From NCBI GenBank assembly GCA_034007295.1, contig JAVERC010000007.1, positions 42,797 through 106,796 on the forward strand: a stretch of 64,000 nt of DNA. The letters run 5' to 3'. Made by a program: the position numbers and the translations under genes. This document shows positions 35,973 to 42,632 of the stretch, in pieces (the stretch's first letter is position 1; each line of letters opens with the position of its first letter). This DNA is from JACKCP01 sp034007295. Lineage in GTDB: Bacteria > Desulfobacterota > Desulfobacteria > Desulfobacterales > JACKCP01. The notes under the pieces are model-generated. The model searched no databases and was not told the DNA's origin. It worked only from the letters and a program-made list of their open reading frames with translations.

Positions 35973-36644
35973 ATGCAGGAATGCAAAAAATGTGGAAAAT
36001 GCTGTGAAAAAAGCGGACCCACACTTCATATTGAAGACAAGTATCTTGTTGACCAGGGAAAAATTCCGCCTTCAGATCTTGTTACTTTAAGAAAAGGTGA
36101 AAAAGCATTTGATCCAAGGGCAAATGAAAAAATAATTTTGGAAAATGAGCTAATTAAAATAAAAGGTAAAAATAATACATGGACATGCATATATCTTGAT
36201 GAAAATTCAAAGCTATGTTCAATTTATAATTCAAGACCCATTGAATGCAGGCTCCTGAAATGCTGGGACATTAAACCAATTGTTTCAATGATAAACAAAA
36301 ACACTTTAACAAGACAGATTCTTTTCCAAAAAATACCAGGTCTTTTAGATATTATTGAAGAACATGATAAAAAATGCTCATATGAAGAAATTGAATATCT
36401 ACTAGATCAAATAAAAAACAAAACAAATGAAAAGCCTCTAGAAAAGCTTAAAGAAATAATCCTATTTGATATAAATATAAGAGAAATTGTTTCTGAAAAG
36501 CAAAAGGCTGCTTCTTTTATGCTTGATCTTTTATTTGGCAGAAGCCTTATTAAAACAATGGAACAATTCAAATATAAAATAAAATATTCAAAAGAAAACG
36601 GGCTTATAATTTCTCCATATAAAATAGACAATATTTTAAGCTGA
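35973..36644 (+). CDS. YkgJ-family cysteine cluster protein
   Basis: A 223-residue cytoplasmic protein opening with QECKKCGKCCEKSGP, the CxxCxxCC cluster of the YkgJ (UPF0153) family that is thought to chelate zinc or iron; later cysteines at CSIYNSRPIECRLLKCWD complete the usual set. The C-terminal third (~120-223) is a charged helical extension without a recognised domain. Function of the family is unknown. It sits between the nifJ terminator and the mgtE promoter, so it is probably transcribed alone; GAGG is found upstream of its ATG. Confidence 0.82.
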   Translation: MQECKKCGKCCEKSGPTLHIEDKYLVDQGKIPPSDLVTLRKGEKAFDPRANEKIILENELIKIKGKNNTWTCIYLDENSKLCSIYNSRPIECRLLKCWDIKPIVSMINKNTLTRQILFQKIPGLLDIIEEHDKKCSYEEIEYLLDQIKNKTNEKPLEKLKEIILFDINIREIVSEKQKAASFMLDLLFGRSLIKTMEQFKYKIKYSKENGLIISPYKIDNILS

Positions 36645-36652
36645 AGATTTTA

Positions 36653-36681
36653 TTGACATACGTTTGTTTCAATTATATTTA
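36653..36681 (+). promoter_or_regulatory. Promoter of the mgtE leader
   Basis: Perfect -35 TTGACA (36653-36658), 17-base spacer, TATTTA (36676-36681). Transcription from about 36688 would give a leader of about 210 nt before mgtE. Confidence 0.75.
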
Positions 36682-36726
36682 CATTAAGTTTTTATTTTTT
36701 AGTTCAACCATAAAAAAGGACAAATC

Positions 36727-36855
36727 ATGAATGACGGTGAAGACCCTGGAAGTTGCAAAACAATTTGCACAAGGGAAACAATCTTCCTGAAACAATTTAT
36801 TAAAAAACCGCAAAATAATTTTGTGTCACGCATAATGATATTCATGTTCAAATAA
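36727..36855 (+). CDS. Candidate 42-residue leader peptide upstream of mgtE
   Basis: Open frame from ATG 36727 to TAA 36853-36855 with AAGGA six bases upstream. The peptide begins MNDGEDPGSCKTICTRE and is basic and hydrophobic at the end (VSRIMIFMFK). The acidic/proline-rich start (codons 2-7) recalls the E. coli MgtL leader (MEPDPTP), where such residues destabilise the ribosome at low magnesium. The codons also form a multi-part hairpin (36739-36786: GAAGA/TCTTC, CCCT/AGGG, TGCAAA/TTTGCA) that a translating ribosome would open. Its stop lies four bases before the hairpin masking mgtE. It could instead be an untranslated RNA regulator. Confidence 0.5.
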   Translation: MNDGEDPGSCKTICTRETIFLKQFIKKPQNNFVSRIMIFMFK

Positions 36856-36858
36856 ATC

Positions 36859-36900
36859 ATTACTGCCTGCCGCTTATGTTGCGGTTATGGAGGCAGTAAT
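36859..36900 (+). promoter_or_regulatory. Hairpin burying the mgtE ribosome binding site and start codon
   Basis: ATTACTGCCT (36859-36868) is the exact complement of AGGCAGTAAT (36891-36900), and CCGC/GCGG (36870-36873 with 36881-36884) adds an upper stem. The 3' arm contains most of the GGAGG site (36889-36893) and the first two bases of the ATG (36899-36901). A ribosome stopped at the leader stop codon would cover the 5' arm. Confidence 0.7.
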
Positions 36901-38278
36901 GAAAAATCCAATCCTATTACCACAGCTTAAAGAATACATTAAAAATGAAAGCTTTAATGAGATCAGGCTTCTAATAGAAACAGCTCCTTCACCTGTTATT
37001 GCCGATTTTATTTCAGCATTAGCTCCTGAAGAAGTCAAAACCGTACTTCATGAAGCAGACCCTTTCAAAAAAGCCGAAGTTTTCAGTTATCTTGACATTG
37101 AGCTTCAGCTTGATCTTGCAAAAATTTTTAAAAGAAACGAGCTTGCACAAATAATAACCTATATGGCCCATGACGACCGTGTAGACCTCTTAAAAAAAAT
37201 TCCTGAAGAAAAAAGAGAACTTATTCTTCCAGCTCTTGCACAGGCTGAACGTGAGGATATAAGAAAATTATCAGCATATCCAGAAGGTACAGTTGGTGCA
37301 ATGATGACATCTGACTATGCAACACTTTCAAAAAATCTCACAACAAAAGAAGCAATAGACAAGCTAAGACTTGAAGCACCTAATAAAGAAACAATTTATT
37401 ATGCCTATGTAATTGACGAAAAAAGACAGCTCACAGGTTTTGTTTCACTCAAAGACCTAATACTTGCCAGATCAGATGAATCAATTGAATCTGTAATGCA
37501 TACAGAAATGATTTTTGCAAATGCCTATGATGATCAGGAAAAAGCTGCACGAACAATTCAAAAATACGATCTTATAGCACTTCCCGTAATTAATGGAGGA
37601 AATGCCCTTGTTGGAATTCTTACTTATGATGATGCTATAGATATCATTACCCAGGAACATACTGAAGATATGGAAAAACTCATGGCAATTTCAGGAGAAC
37701 ATGAAGCAGGAGTTTATCTTAAAACATCTTCTTTTATTCATTTTAAAAACAGGGCTCTCTGGGTTGTTGGTCTTGCTCTTTTAGGACTTATATCAGGATT
37801 TATAATAAGAAGTTTTGAAGATGCACTTAAAGGTCTGATACTTTTAACACTTTACATGCCGCTTATGACTGATGCAGGAGGAAACACAGGGAGCCAGGCC
37901 GCAACTGTTGTCATAAGAGCTCTTGCATTAAATGAAATAACACCTAAAGACATTTTAAAAGTTGTTTTCAAGGAATTAAACATTGCCTTTTTAACCTCAG
38001 CAATGCTTGGAAGCCTTACATTTATACAGGTTCTTATTTTATCATGGAATTCAGCTCTTCCAGCTGGAATTACAGTATATGAGGTAGGAATAGTTGTTGC
38101 AACAGCTCTTTCTCTTCAAGTAATAACAGCAACAGTAGTTGGAGCAGCACTTCCCATGACAATTGCAAGAATGAAACTTGATCCTGCTGTTGTGGCAAGC
38201 CCTGCCCTTACAACAATTGTAGATATTTCAGGGCTTATAATATATTTTTCAACAGCAAAACTACTTCTTGGGCTTTAA
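36899..38278 (+). CDS. mgtE: MgtE-type magnesium channel/transporter
   Basis: Inner-membrane, Mg2+-gated Mg2+ channel of 459 residues. The MgtE N domain (~1-125, EEVKTVLHEADPFKKAEVFSYL), two CBS domains (~130-250, MMTSDYATLSK and MHTEMIFANAYDDQ) and a five-helix pore domain (~280-459) with LYMPLMTDAGGNTGSQA are all recognisable. The start is the ATG at 36899, five bases after GGAGG; the ATG at 36887 overlaps the ribosome site. Expression is probably controlled by the leader ORF and the masking hairpin. The protein senses magnesium itself through its CBS/N domains. Confidence 0.95.
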   Translation: MKNPILLPQLKEYIKNESFNEIRLLIETAPSPVIADFISALAPEEVKTVLHEADPFKKAEVFSYLDIELQLDLAKIFKRNELAQIITYMAHDDRVDLLKKIPEEKRELILPALAQAEREDIRKLSAYPEGTVGAMMTSDYATLSKNLTTKEAIDKLRLEAPNKETIYYAYVIDEKRQLTGFVSLKDLILARSDESIESVMHTEMIFANAYDDQEKAARTIQKYDLIALPVINGGNALVGILTYDDAIDIITQEHTEDMEKLMAISGEHEAGVYLKTSSFIHFKNRALWVVGLALLGLISGFIIRSFEDALKGLILLTLYMPLMTDAGGNTGSQAATVVIRALALNEITPKDILKVVFKELNIAFLTSAMLGSLTFIQVLILSWNSALPAGITVYEVGIVVATALSLQVITATVVGAALPMTIARMKLDPAVVASPALTTIVDISGLIIYFSTAKLLLGL

Positions 38279-38283
38279 AAATA

Positions 38284-38308
38284 AAAACGGCTGAAAATCA
38301 GCCGTTTC
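38284..38308 (+). terminator. Hairpin terminator after mgtE
   Basis: AAACGGCTGA/TCAGCCGTTT, a perfect 10-bp stem, six bases after the stop; the T-tract is weak on the plus strand and A-rich upstream, so it could also serve the opposite strand. Confidence 0.7.
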
Positions 38309-38346
38309 TAATTATAATATAAAATAAATTTAGATTTCTGTCAGGA

Positions 38347-38660
38347 CTTTCCCATTGTCCTAAATTTGCATTCCATTCTAGGCCTCTTGGTTTGAGTTAG
38401 ATAAATTTTATCTTGGTCTTTTGAATCGGTATTCCATTCTTTTTTCATTTGTTATTGGAGCAACTCCAGAAAGCATCCATCCTTTATCCTGGTATCTTTT
38501 AATTGAATCGCGGTGCTTCATTGCATTTAGACCATCTAGACTAACTTTTTTGTGTTCTACATTTGTATTAAGCATTTGCCCTCCTTTCCATAACTTTGAA
38601 TACAGATTTTAATTAATACCCTGCATCCGAAATTTGGAAAATATATGGACAATGGGAAAG
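38347..38660. repeat. Perfect 14-bp inverted repeats flanking a 55-residue gene
   Basis: CTTTCCCATTGTCC at 38347-38360 and GGACAATGGGAAAG at 38647-38660 are exact complements, 314 bp from end to end. The right arm lies just behind the predicted transcription start of the small gene and the left arm about 50 bases behind its stop, so both ends of the small transcript could pair. No target-site duplication is visible. Confidence 0.6.
38408..38575 (-). CDS. Small basic protein of 55 residues, unknown function
   Basis: Open frame on the minus strand between mgtE and the coiled-coil gene. It starts MLNTNVEHKKVSLDGLNAMK, has a core around YQDKGWMLSGVAPITNEKR and ends MEYRFKRPR; strongly basic, with no membrane segment and no cysteine. 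Support for reality: an AAAGGAGGG ribosome site just upstream, a good promoter (TTGACA-17-TAATTT) at the right distance, and a compact fold-like pattern of charged and aromatic residues. The basic C-terminus could bind nucleic acid or a ribosome, but I recognise no family. The whole unit sits between perfect 14-bp inverted repeats. Confidence 0.6.
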   Translation of the reverse strand: MLNTNVEHKKVSLDGLNAMKHRDSIKRYQDKGWMLSGVAPITNEKRMEYRFKRPR

Positions 38661-38668
38661 AATAACTA

Positions 38669-38697
38669 AAATTAACGACTTTGATATTGTTTGTCAA
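38669..38697 (-). promoter_or_regulatory. Promoter of the 55-residue gene
   Basis: On the minus strand, TTGACA (38697-38692), 17-base spacer, TAATTT (38674-38669). It predicts a start near 38662, so the transcript would begin with the CTTTCCCATTGTCC arm. Confidence 0.6.
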
Positions 38698-38916
38698 GAA
38701 CTGAAATAAATTTGACAAAAACAATTGAATATTTTTTACTAAATAAAAACAAAAAATTATAAGTATAATTTTTATGTAAAGATCAGGCGTATCAGCTATT
38801 TACTTAATTAGTGGTTTACAAAACCATGATGATAATATATGAATTTCGTTTAACTTCATTAAAAAATAAAAGAATAATGAATATATACATCTTGAAGAAA
38901 ATGAAAGAGGAACAAT

Positions 38917-40503
38917 ATGGCAAAAAAAAAGACCAACACAAAAAAATCAGCTCAGCCAAAAAAGAAAACAGATGCTGTAAAGCAGGCACCAAAGCAGGCT
39001 AAAAATGATTCAGAAAATATTCTGCTAAGAAAATTTGAGCAGTGGCAGCCGTCAAAACCTTTCACTCCAAAAAAGACAGAATTTAAAAAAGATTTTACAG
39101 CCCCCAAATTTATTAAAGGGAACAACAAAAAACTTAAAGAAATTCTGCTCAAGGATTTTTCAAATATTCTTTCAGAAAAAATTAAAGAAACAAAAGTTGA
39201 ACTTGCACCAGTAAAAGAAGTTAACCAGGAAAACACATCAAAAAAAGAAGAAACATTGAATAAAAAAGAGCAGGAACTTAAAGAAATGGAAGCTTCCATC
39301 CTCAAAAAAAAGGAAGAAGCTGATAAAAAGGAAAATGAAGCTCAGGATATGGCTTCGAAAGCTGAAAAATTATTGGCCGATGCAGACTCAAAAATTACAG
39401 AAGCAAATGCAAGACTTGAAGAAACAAATAAAGCAAAAAAAGAACTTGCTTCAATTCAGCAGGATATAGAATCTAAAACAAAAGATGCTGAAGCCAAAAT
39501 AATTGAAGCTGAAAATATTAAAAAAGAAGCTGAGGCTCTAAAGACAGAGGCTGAAAATGCTAAAAAAGCTGCTGACCTGACTAAGGCAGAGGCTGATAAA
39601 AAAGCCCAAGAATTACAAAAATCAGAACAGGAACTAGCAGATAAAAAAGCCGGACTTGAAAAACTCGAAAAAGAAATTGTTGAAAATCAGGAAAAAACAA
39701 AAGTTCAGCTCCAGGAAGCAGAAAAAAGAGAAAAGGATGCTGCTGAAAAATTAAAAAATCTTGAAGCTGAAAAAAATGAGCTAGAAGCAAATAAAGAAGC
39801 TCTTAATTCAAAAGAAGAAAAAATTAAGGCTAAAGAGGCAGAGCTTGCAGCAAAAGAAGAAGAACTCAGCAAAACAATTTTTACAAAAGTTTCTGAATCT
39901 GCTCAAAAGCTGTCTGCAATGAAACCTGACTTCAGTAAAATTAAAAATCCGAAAGTAAAAGAAACAAATGGTAATGGAGGACTTATGAATAAAGGCATAC
40001 TTGGTCTTATAGCTGGTTTTGGTTTTCTAGTGATAATTCTTGTTGGAGCAAGTATTTCAAACACAGGCAATTTTTATCTGTCAAATTCAGATGAAGGACT
40101 TATGGTTTACCAGGGTAAATTTGCACCTAAGGGCAAATTTCATCTTATGACCCTTCCTGAAATTTATGCACCAGCAGAAATAAAAAATGAAAGTTATGCA
40201 AAAAAAGAAGTTTATTCACTTATTTACAGTTTTTATATGGACAAGGTAAAAGAACTTGCAAAAATTAAGGGAACACCAGACATTGAAGAAATTGAAAAAA
40301 ATCTAGAAAAAGCTCTGTCTTTTGCACCTTCATTAAGCGACAAAAAACTTGTTAGAGAACAGATCAATGCTCTTGCCAATGTATCTGATACTTATAAAAC
40401 AGGCCTTCTAAATGTTCTTGAAGGCGAAAAAAAAGAAGTTAAGGCTGCCGAGCCAGCAGTTGAAACTACTGAAATTACCAAAGAAGCTCCAGCAGCACAT
40501 TAA
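38917..40503 (+). CDS. Long coiled-coil protein with one membrane segment
   Basis: I do not recognise this 528-residue protein. The first ~100 residues are Lys-rich and unstructured-looking (KKKTNTKKSAQPKKKTD). About 105-345 form a continuous Glu/Lys/Ala heptad-rich coiled coil. A single hydrophobic helix follows at ~361-382 (LGLIAGFGFLVIILVGASI). The C-terminal ~140 residues may form a small domain (GLMVYQGKFAPKGKFHLMTLPEIY) ending in an Ala/Glu-rich tail. The topology suggests a cytoplasmic rod anchored in the inner membrane with a periplasmic domain. It is monocistronic with its own terminator. Roles in envelope organisation or polar scaffolding are possible but not shown. Confidence 0.65.
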   Translation: MAKKKTNTKKSAQPKKKTDAVKQAPKQAKNDSENILLRKFEQWQPSKPFTPKKTEFKKDFTAPKFIKGNNKKLKEILLKDFSNILSEKIKETKVELAPVKEVNQENTSKKEETLNKKEQELKEMEASILKKKEEADKKENEAQDMASKAEKLLADADSKITEANARLEETNKAKKELASIQQDIESKTKDAEAKIIEAENIKKEAEALKTEAENAKKAADLTKAEADKKAQELQKSEQELADKKAGLEKLEKEIVENQEKTKVQLQEAEKREKDAAEKLKNLEAEKNELEANKEALNSKEEKIKAKEAELAAKEEELSKTIFTKVSESAQKLSAMKPDFSKIKNPKVKETNGNGGLMNKGILGLIAGFGFLVIILVGASISNTGNFYLSNSDEGLMVYQGKFAPKGKFHLMTLPEIYAPAEIKNESYAKKEVYSLIYSFYMDKVKELAKIKGTPDIEEIEKNLEKALSFAPSLSDKKLVREQINALANVSDTYKTGLLNVLEGEKKEVKAAEPAVETTEITKEAPAAH

Positions 40504-40509
40504 TTCAAA

Positions 40510-40537
40510 TAAGGGCGGTTTTTCCGCCCTTTTTTAA
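40510..40537 (+). terminator. Intrinsic terminator after the coiled-coil gene
   Basis: AAGGGCGG-TTTTT-CCGCCCTT followed by TTTT, seven bases after the stop codon. Confidence 0.92.
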
Positions 40538-40637
40538 AGATCATAAAATCTGCACTTTTTAAATCCCGAAAAAATTTAGACACCAAAATAAAATTCTTTT
40601 CAATCAATAATAAAATTCAAAAACTTGTAAATTAATT

Positions 40638-40690
40638 TTTATGTGTTAAATTTTGAATCATTGCAAAAATAAGCCAAAAAATTAATTAAA
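40638..40690 (-). repeat. Eroded fragment of long-hairpin repeat
   Basis: TGTTAAATTTTGAATCATTG and the following AAATAAGCCAAAAAA resemble the second half of orientation B. It lies upstream of the superoxide reductase gene. Confidence 0.4.
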
Positions 40691-40749
40691 TTTTTCATTT
40701 CATTACCAATTAGTTTTTTAAACAAAAATCAAAAACGGAGGTGTTAAGC

Positions 40750-41145
40750 ATGTCGAAACTAGGAGAATTCTTTCAGGCAGGAGATTGGAAAAATGAAAAG
40801 CATGTTCCGGTTATAAAATGCAAAACTGAAACATCAGCTGACTCCCCTCTTGAAGTCACAGTATCTATTGGAGATGAAATTGCACACCCAAATACAACTG
40901 AACATCATATAAGATGGATAAAACTTTACTTTAAACCCGAAGCAGAAAAATTCATTTACGAAATCGCATCATTTGACTTTACTTCCCACGGCGAATCAGT
41001 AAAAGGTGCAAATGAAGGCCCTTGTTACAGCGAGCCATATGCATCAACAAAAATTAAGCTCAAGTCATCAGGAACACTTATTGCAGCTTCATACTGTAAT
41101 ATTCACGGACTTTGGGAAAGCTCAGCAGAAATCAAAGTTTCTTAA
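40750..41145 (+). CDS. sorA: Superoxide reductase (neelaredoxin-type, one iron centre)
   Basis: Reduces superoxide to hydrogen peroxide without making oxygen, a defence typical of anaerobes. The 131-residue protein has only the catalytic domain and lacks the N-terminal desulforedoxin domain of desulfoferrodoxin. Predicted ligands: H18 in GEKHVPVI-like NEKHVPVIKC (with the adjacent E16), H46 and H52 in HPNTTEHHI, and C116/H119 in SYCNIHGLW. The ATG at 40750 is chosen because GGAGG (40737-40741) lies eight bases upstream; the earlier in-frame GTG overlaps that site. It is followed by a strong terminator and is probably transcribed alone. Confidence 0.95.
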   Translation: MSKLGEFFQAGDWKNEKHVPVIKCKTETSADSPLEVTVSIGDEIAHPNTTEHHIRWIKLYFKPEAEKFIYEIASFDFTSHGESVKGANEGPCYSEPYASTKIKLKSSGTLIAASYCNIHGLWESSAEIKVS

Positions 41146-41152
41146 AAAATAA

Positions 41153-41194
41153 AAAAACCCTTCTGTCTCATATCAGACGGAAGGGTTTTTTATC
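41153..41194 (+). terminator. Intrinsic terminator after superoxide reductase
   Basis: AAAAAACCCTTCTGTCT pairs with AGACGGAAGGGTTTTTT (one mismatch), seven bases after the stop; it could act in both directions. Confidence 0.92.
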
Positions 41195-41330
41195 TAAAGC
41201 CTATTATTGTTTTCTTTAAAAAAATAACAAAAATCCATTCCATATAACTCTTCTTTTTTTAATTTTTTATTCATTGTGATATAAGACCAAAAAAATTAAA
41301 AATTTGATTAATAATATATGGAGATAATAA

Positions 41331-41879
41331 TTGATAATACATGAAACAATAGTTGTTGAGGGAAAAGACGATGAAACAGCAATAAAAAAAGCTGTTAATG
41401 CAGAAATTATTACAACAAGCGGATTTGGAATAACAGATTCTATAATTGAGCAGATAAAATGGGCAAATGAAAAAAATGGAGTAATAATTTTCACAGACCC
41501 TGACTGGGCAGGGGAAAAAATAAGAGAAAGAATAAACAAAATAGTGCCTGGCTGCAAAAACGCATATCTATCCCAGGAAGAAGCACATAAAAGGGGAAAT
41601 ATTGGTGTAGAAAACGCATCATCAGAAAATATAATAGATGCTCTTTTAAAAGCTAAAATTCAAATTTATGAAAAATCTGAAAATGAATTTTCAATGGAAG
41701 ACCTGATAAAAAATCAGCTTTCAGGATTTGAAGGAGCAGCAGAAAAAAGAAACACCATTGGAAGAATACTAAGAATCGGATATGGAAATTCCAAAAAATT
41801 TTTATCAAGATTAAATCATTATAGAATTTCAAGGGAAGATTTTAACAATGCATTAAAAAGTATTGAAGAGCTATCCTGA
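41331..41879 (+). CDS. rnmV: Ribonuclease M5 (TOPRIM)
   Basis: TOPRIM nuclease of 182 residues that in Firmicutes matures 5S rRNA. Catalytic pattern: VVEGKDDE with E10, and FTDPDWAGEKIRERI with D56/D58. The length matches the family, and the C-terminal helical part (ISREDFNNALKSIEEL) is as expected. The start is a TTG at 41331 with GGAG seven bases upstream; it places the conserved VVEGKDD at residue 8, as in relatives, and no ATG fits. RNase M5 is best known from Firmicutes, so its role here is by homology only. No 5S gene is in the window. Confidence 0.85.
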   Translation: MIIHETIVVEGKDDETAIKKAVNAEIITTSGFGITDSIIEQIKWANEKNGVIIFTDPDWAGEKIRERINKIVPGCKNAYLSQEEAHKRGNIGVENASSENIIDALLKAKIQIYEKSENEFSMEDLIKNQLSGFEGAAEKRNTIGRILRIGYGNSKKFLSRLNHYRISREDFNNALKSIEELS

Positions 41880-41935
41880 TTAAACAGTGATCAGGCAAAA
41901 CATTAATCTTGACCTAAATTCAGGTTTCAGATTAA

Positions 41936-42060
41936 TTAGTTGCTGAACGAAAACGGCCTTTTTTGCCCATTTCTGCGTCAGATTCAAAATTTAATCCTCA
42001 AAATACTCCATGTATCCTAAAGGTTAAATTTTTCATCTTCCTTGAACTGAGCAAAAAATT
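41936..42060 (+). repeat. Long-hairpin repeat, copy 9 (orientation A, right end missing)
   Basis: Intact from TTAGTTGCTGAACGAAAACG to GAACTGAGCAAAAAATT, then replaced by the terminator of the next gene. A short fragment of the opposite end (ACAGTGATCAGGCAAAAC, 41884-41901) lies in front of it. Confidence 0.82.
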
Positions 42061-42096
42061 AAAAAAACTGACCTCAATCTTAAGTTGTGGTCAGTT
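42061..42096 (-). terminator. Intrinsic terminator of the small membrane protein gene
   Basis: On the minus strand AACTGACC and GGTCAGTT form an 8-bp stem around a 15-base loop, followed by TTTTTAATT. It directly abuts a hairpin-repeat copy. Confidence 0.8.
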
Positions 42097-42102
42097 TAAA
42101 AC

Positions 42103-42507
42103 TTACTGGGAATCATCTGCACTTAAGTTTCTAAGTGAACTTAAAAAAAGACCAAGTCCTCCTACTGCAAGCACAATAATAGTTAAAAGCTCAAATGAAC
42201 TCATGGAACGCAGGCTGAATTTAATGCTTGAAATAATGCCAAAGGCAAGCATTACAAGGGATGATATTGACAAAAGCCATCCAAGCAGGTTTTTTGAATT
42301 ATAAAAAATAATCCCGATTCCAAATATAAAAGGCACAAGTACCATGCCGCCTGTAAGATGAAATCCTCCAAATGAATATAATCTGTATCCCATGCCAAAT
42401 CCGTGGCTTACTTTAACAGCATCAAGAAAAAGATAGCCTCCTGCTATCATCATTATAAGGCCTGTTAAAAATCTTCCTGTTCCCCCGCTTGTTCCTCCTG
42501 CACCCAT
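42103..42507 (-). CDS. Small membrane protein, four segments, unknown function
   Basis: A 134-residue hydrophobic protein not assigned to any family I recognise. The N-terminus is Gly-rich (MGAGGTSGGTGRFLTG). Four hydrophobic segments are visible at about residues 13-30, 50-67, 74-92 and 104-124, with a short tail (NLSADDSQ). An amphipathic stretch between the first two (VSHGFGMGYRLYSFGGFH) contains several glycines and aromatics. It has its own terminator and is flanked by two hairpin-repeat copies, so it is probably a stand-alone gene. Inner-membrane location is likely. Confidence 0.6.
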   Translation of the reverse strand: MGAGGTSGGTGRFLTGLIMMIAGGYLFLDAVKVSHGFGMGYRLYSFGGFHLTGGMVLVPFIFGIGIIFYNSKNLLGWLLSISSLVMLAFGIISSIKFSLRSMSSFELLTIIVLAVGGLGLFLSSLRNLSADDSQ

Positions 42508-42535
42508 GAACTTTATCTCCCCTAATATTGATAAT

Positions 42536-42624
42536 TTACTTGTTGCTGAACGAAAACTGCCTTTTTTGTCCTTTCATCTTCCGTAAATGAAAAAAATTAT
42601 AGTTTTCGGTCAATCACTATTTAA
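42536..42624 (+). repeat. Internally deleted long-hairpin repeat (orientation A)
   Basis: Left end TTGTTGCTGAACGAAAACTG and right end AGTTTTCGGTCAATCACTAT are kept; about 60 bases of the centre are missing. It lies between comEC and the small membrane protein. Confidence 0.75.
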
Positions 42625-42632
42625 AAATAAAA

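Noticed and set aside
36690..36898. M-box magnesium riboswitch before mgtE
   Set aside because: The conserved AGGTGAGGCTCCT-type core is not present; the leader is better described by the ORF plus masking hairpin.
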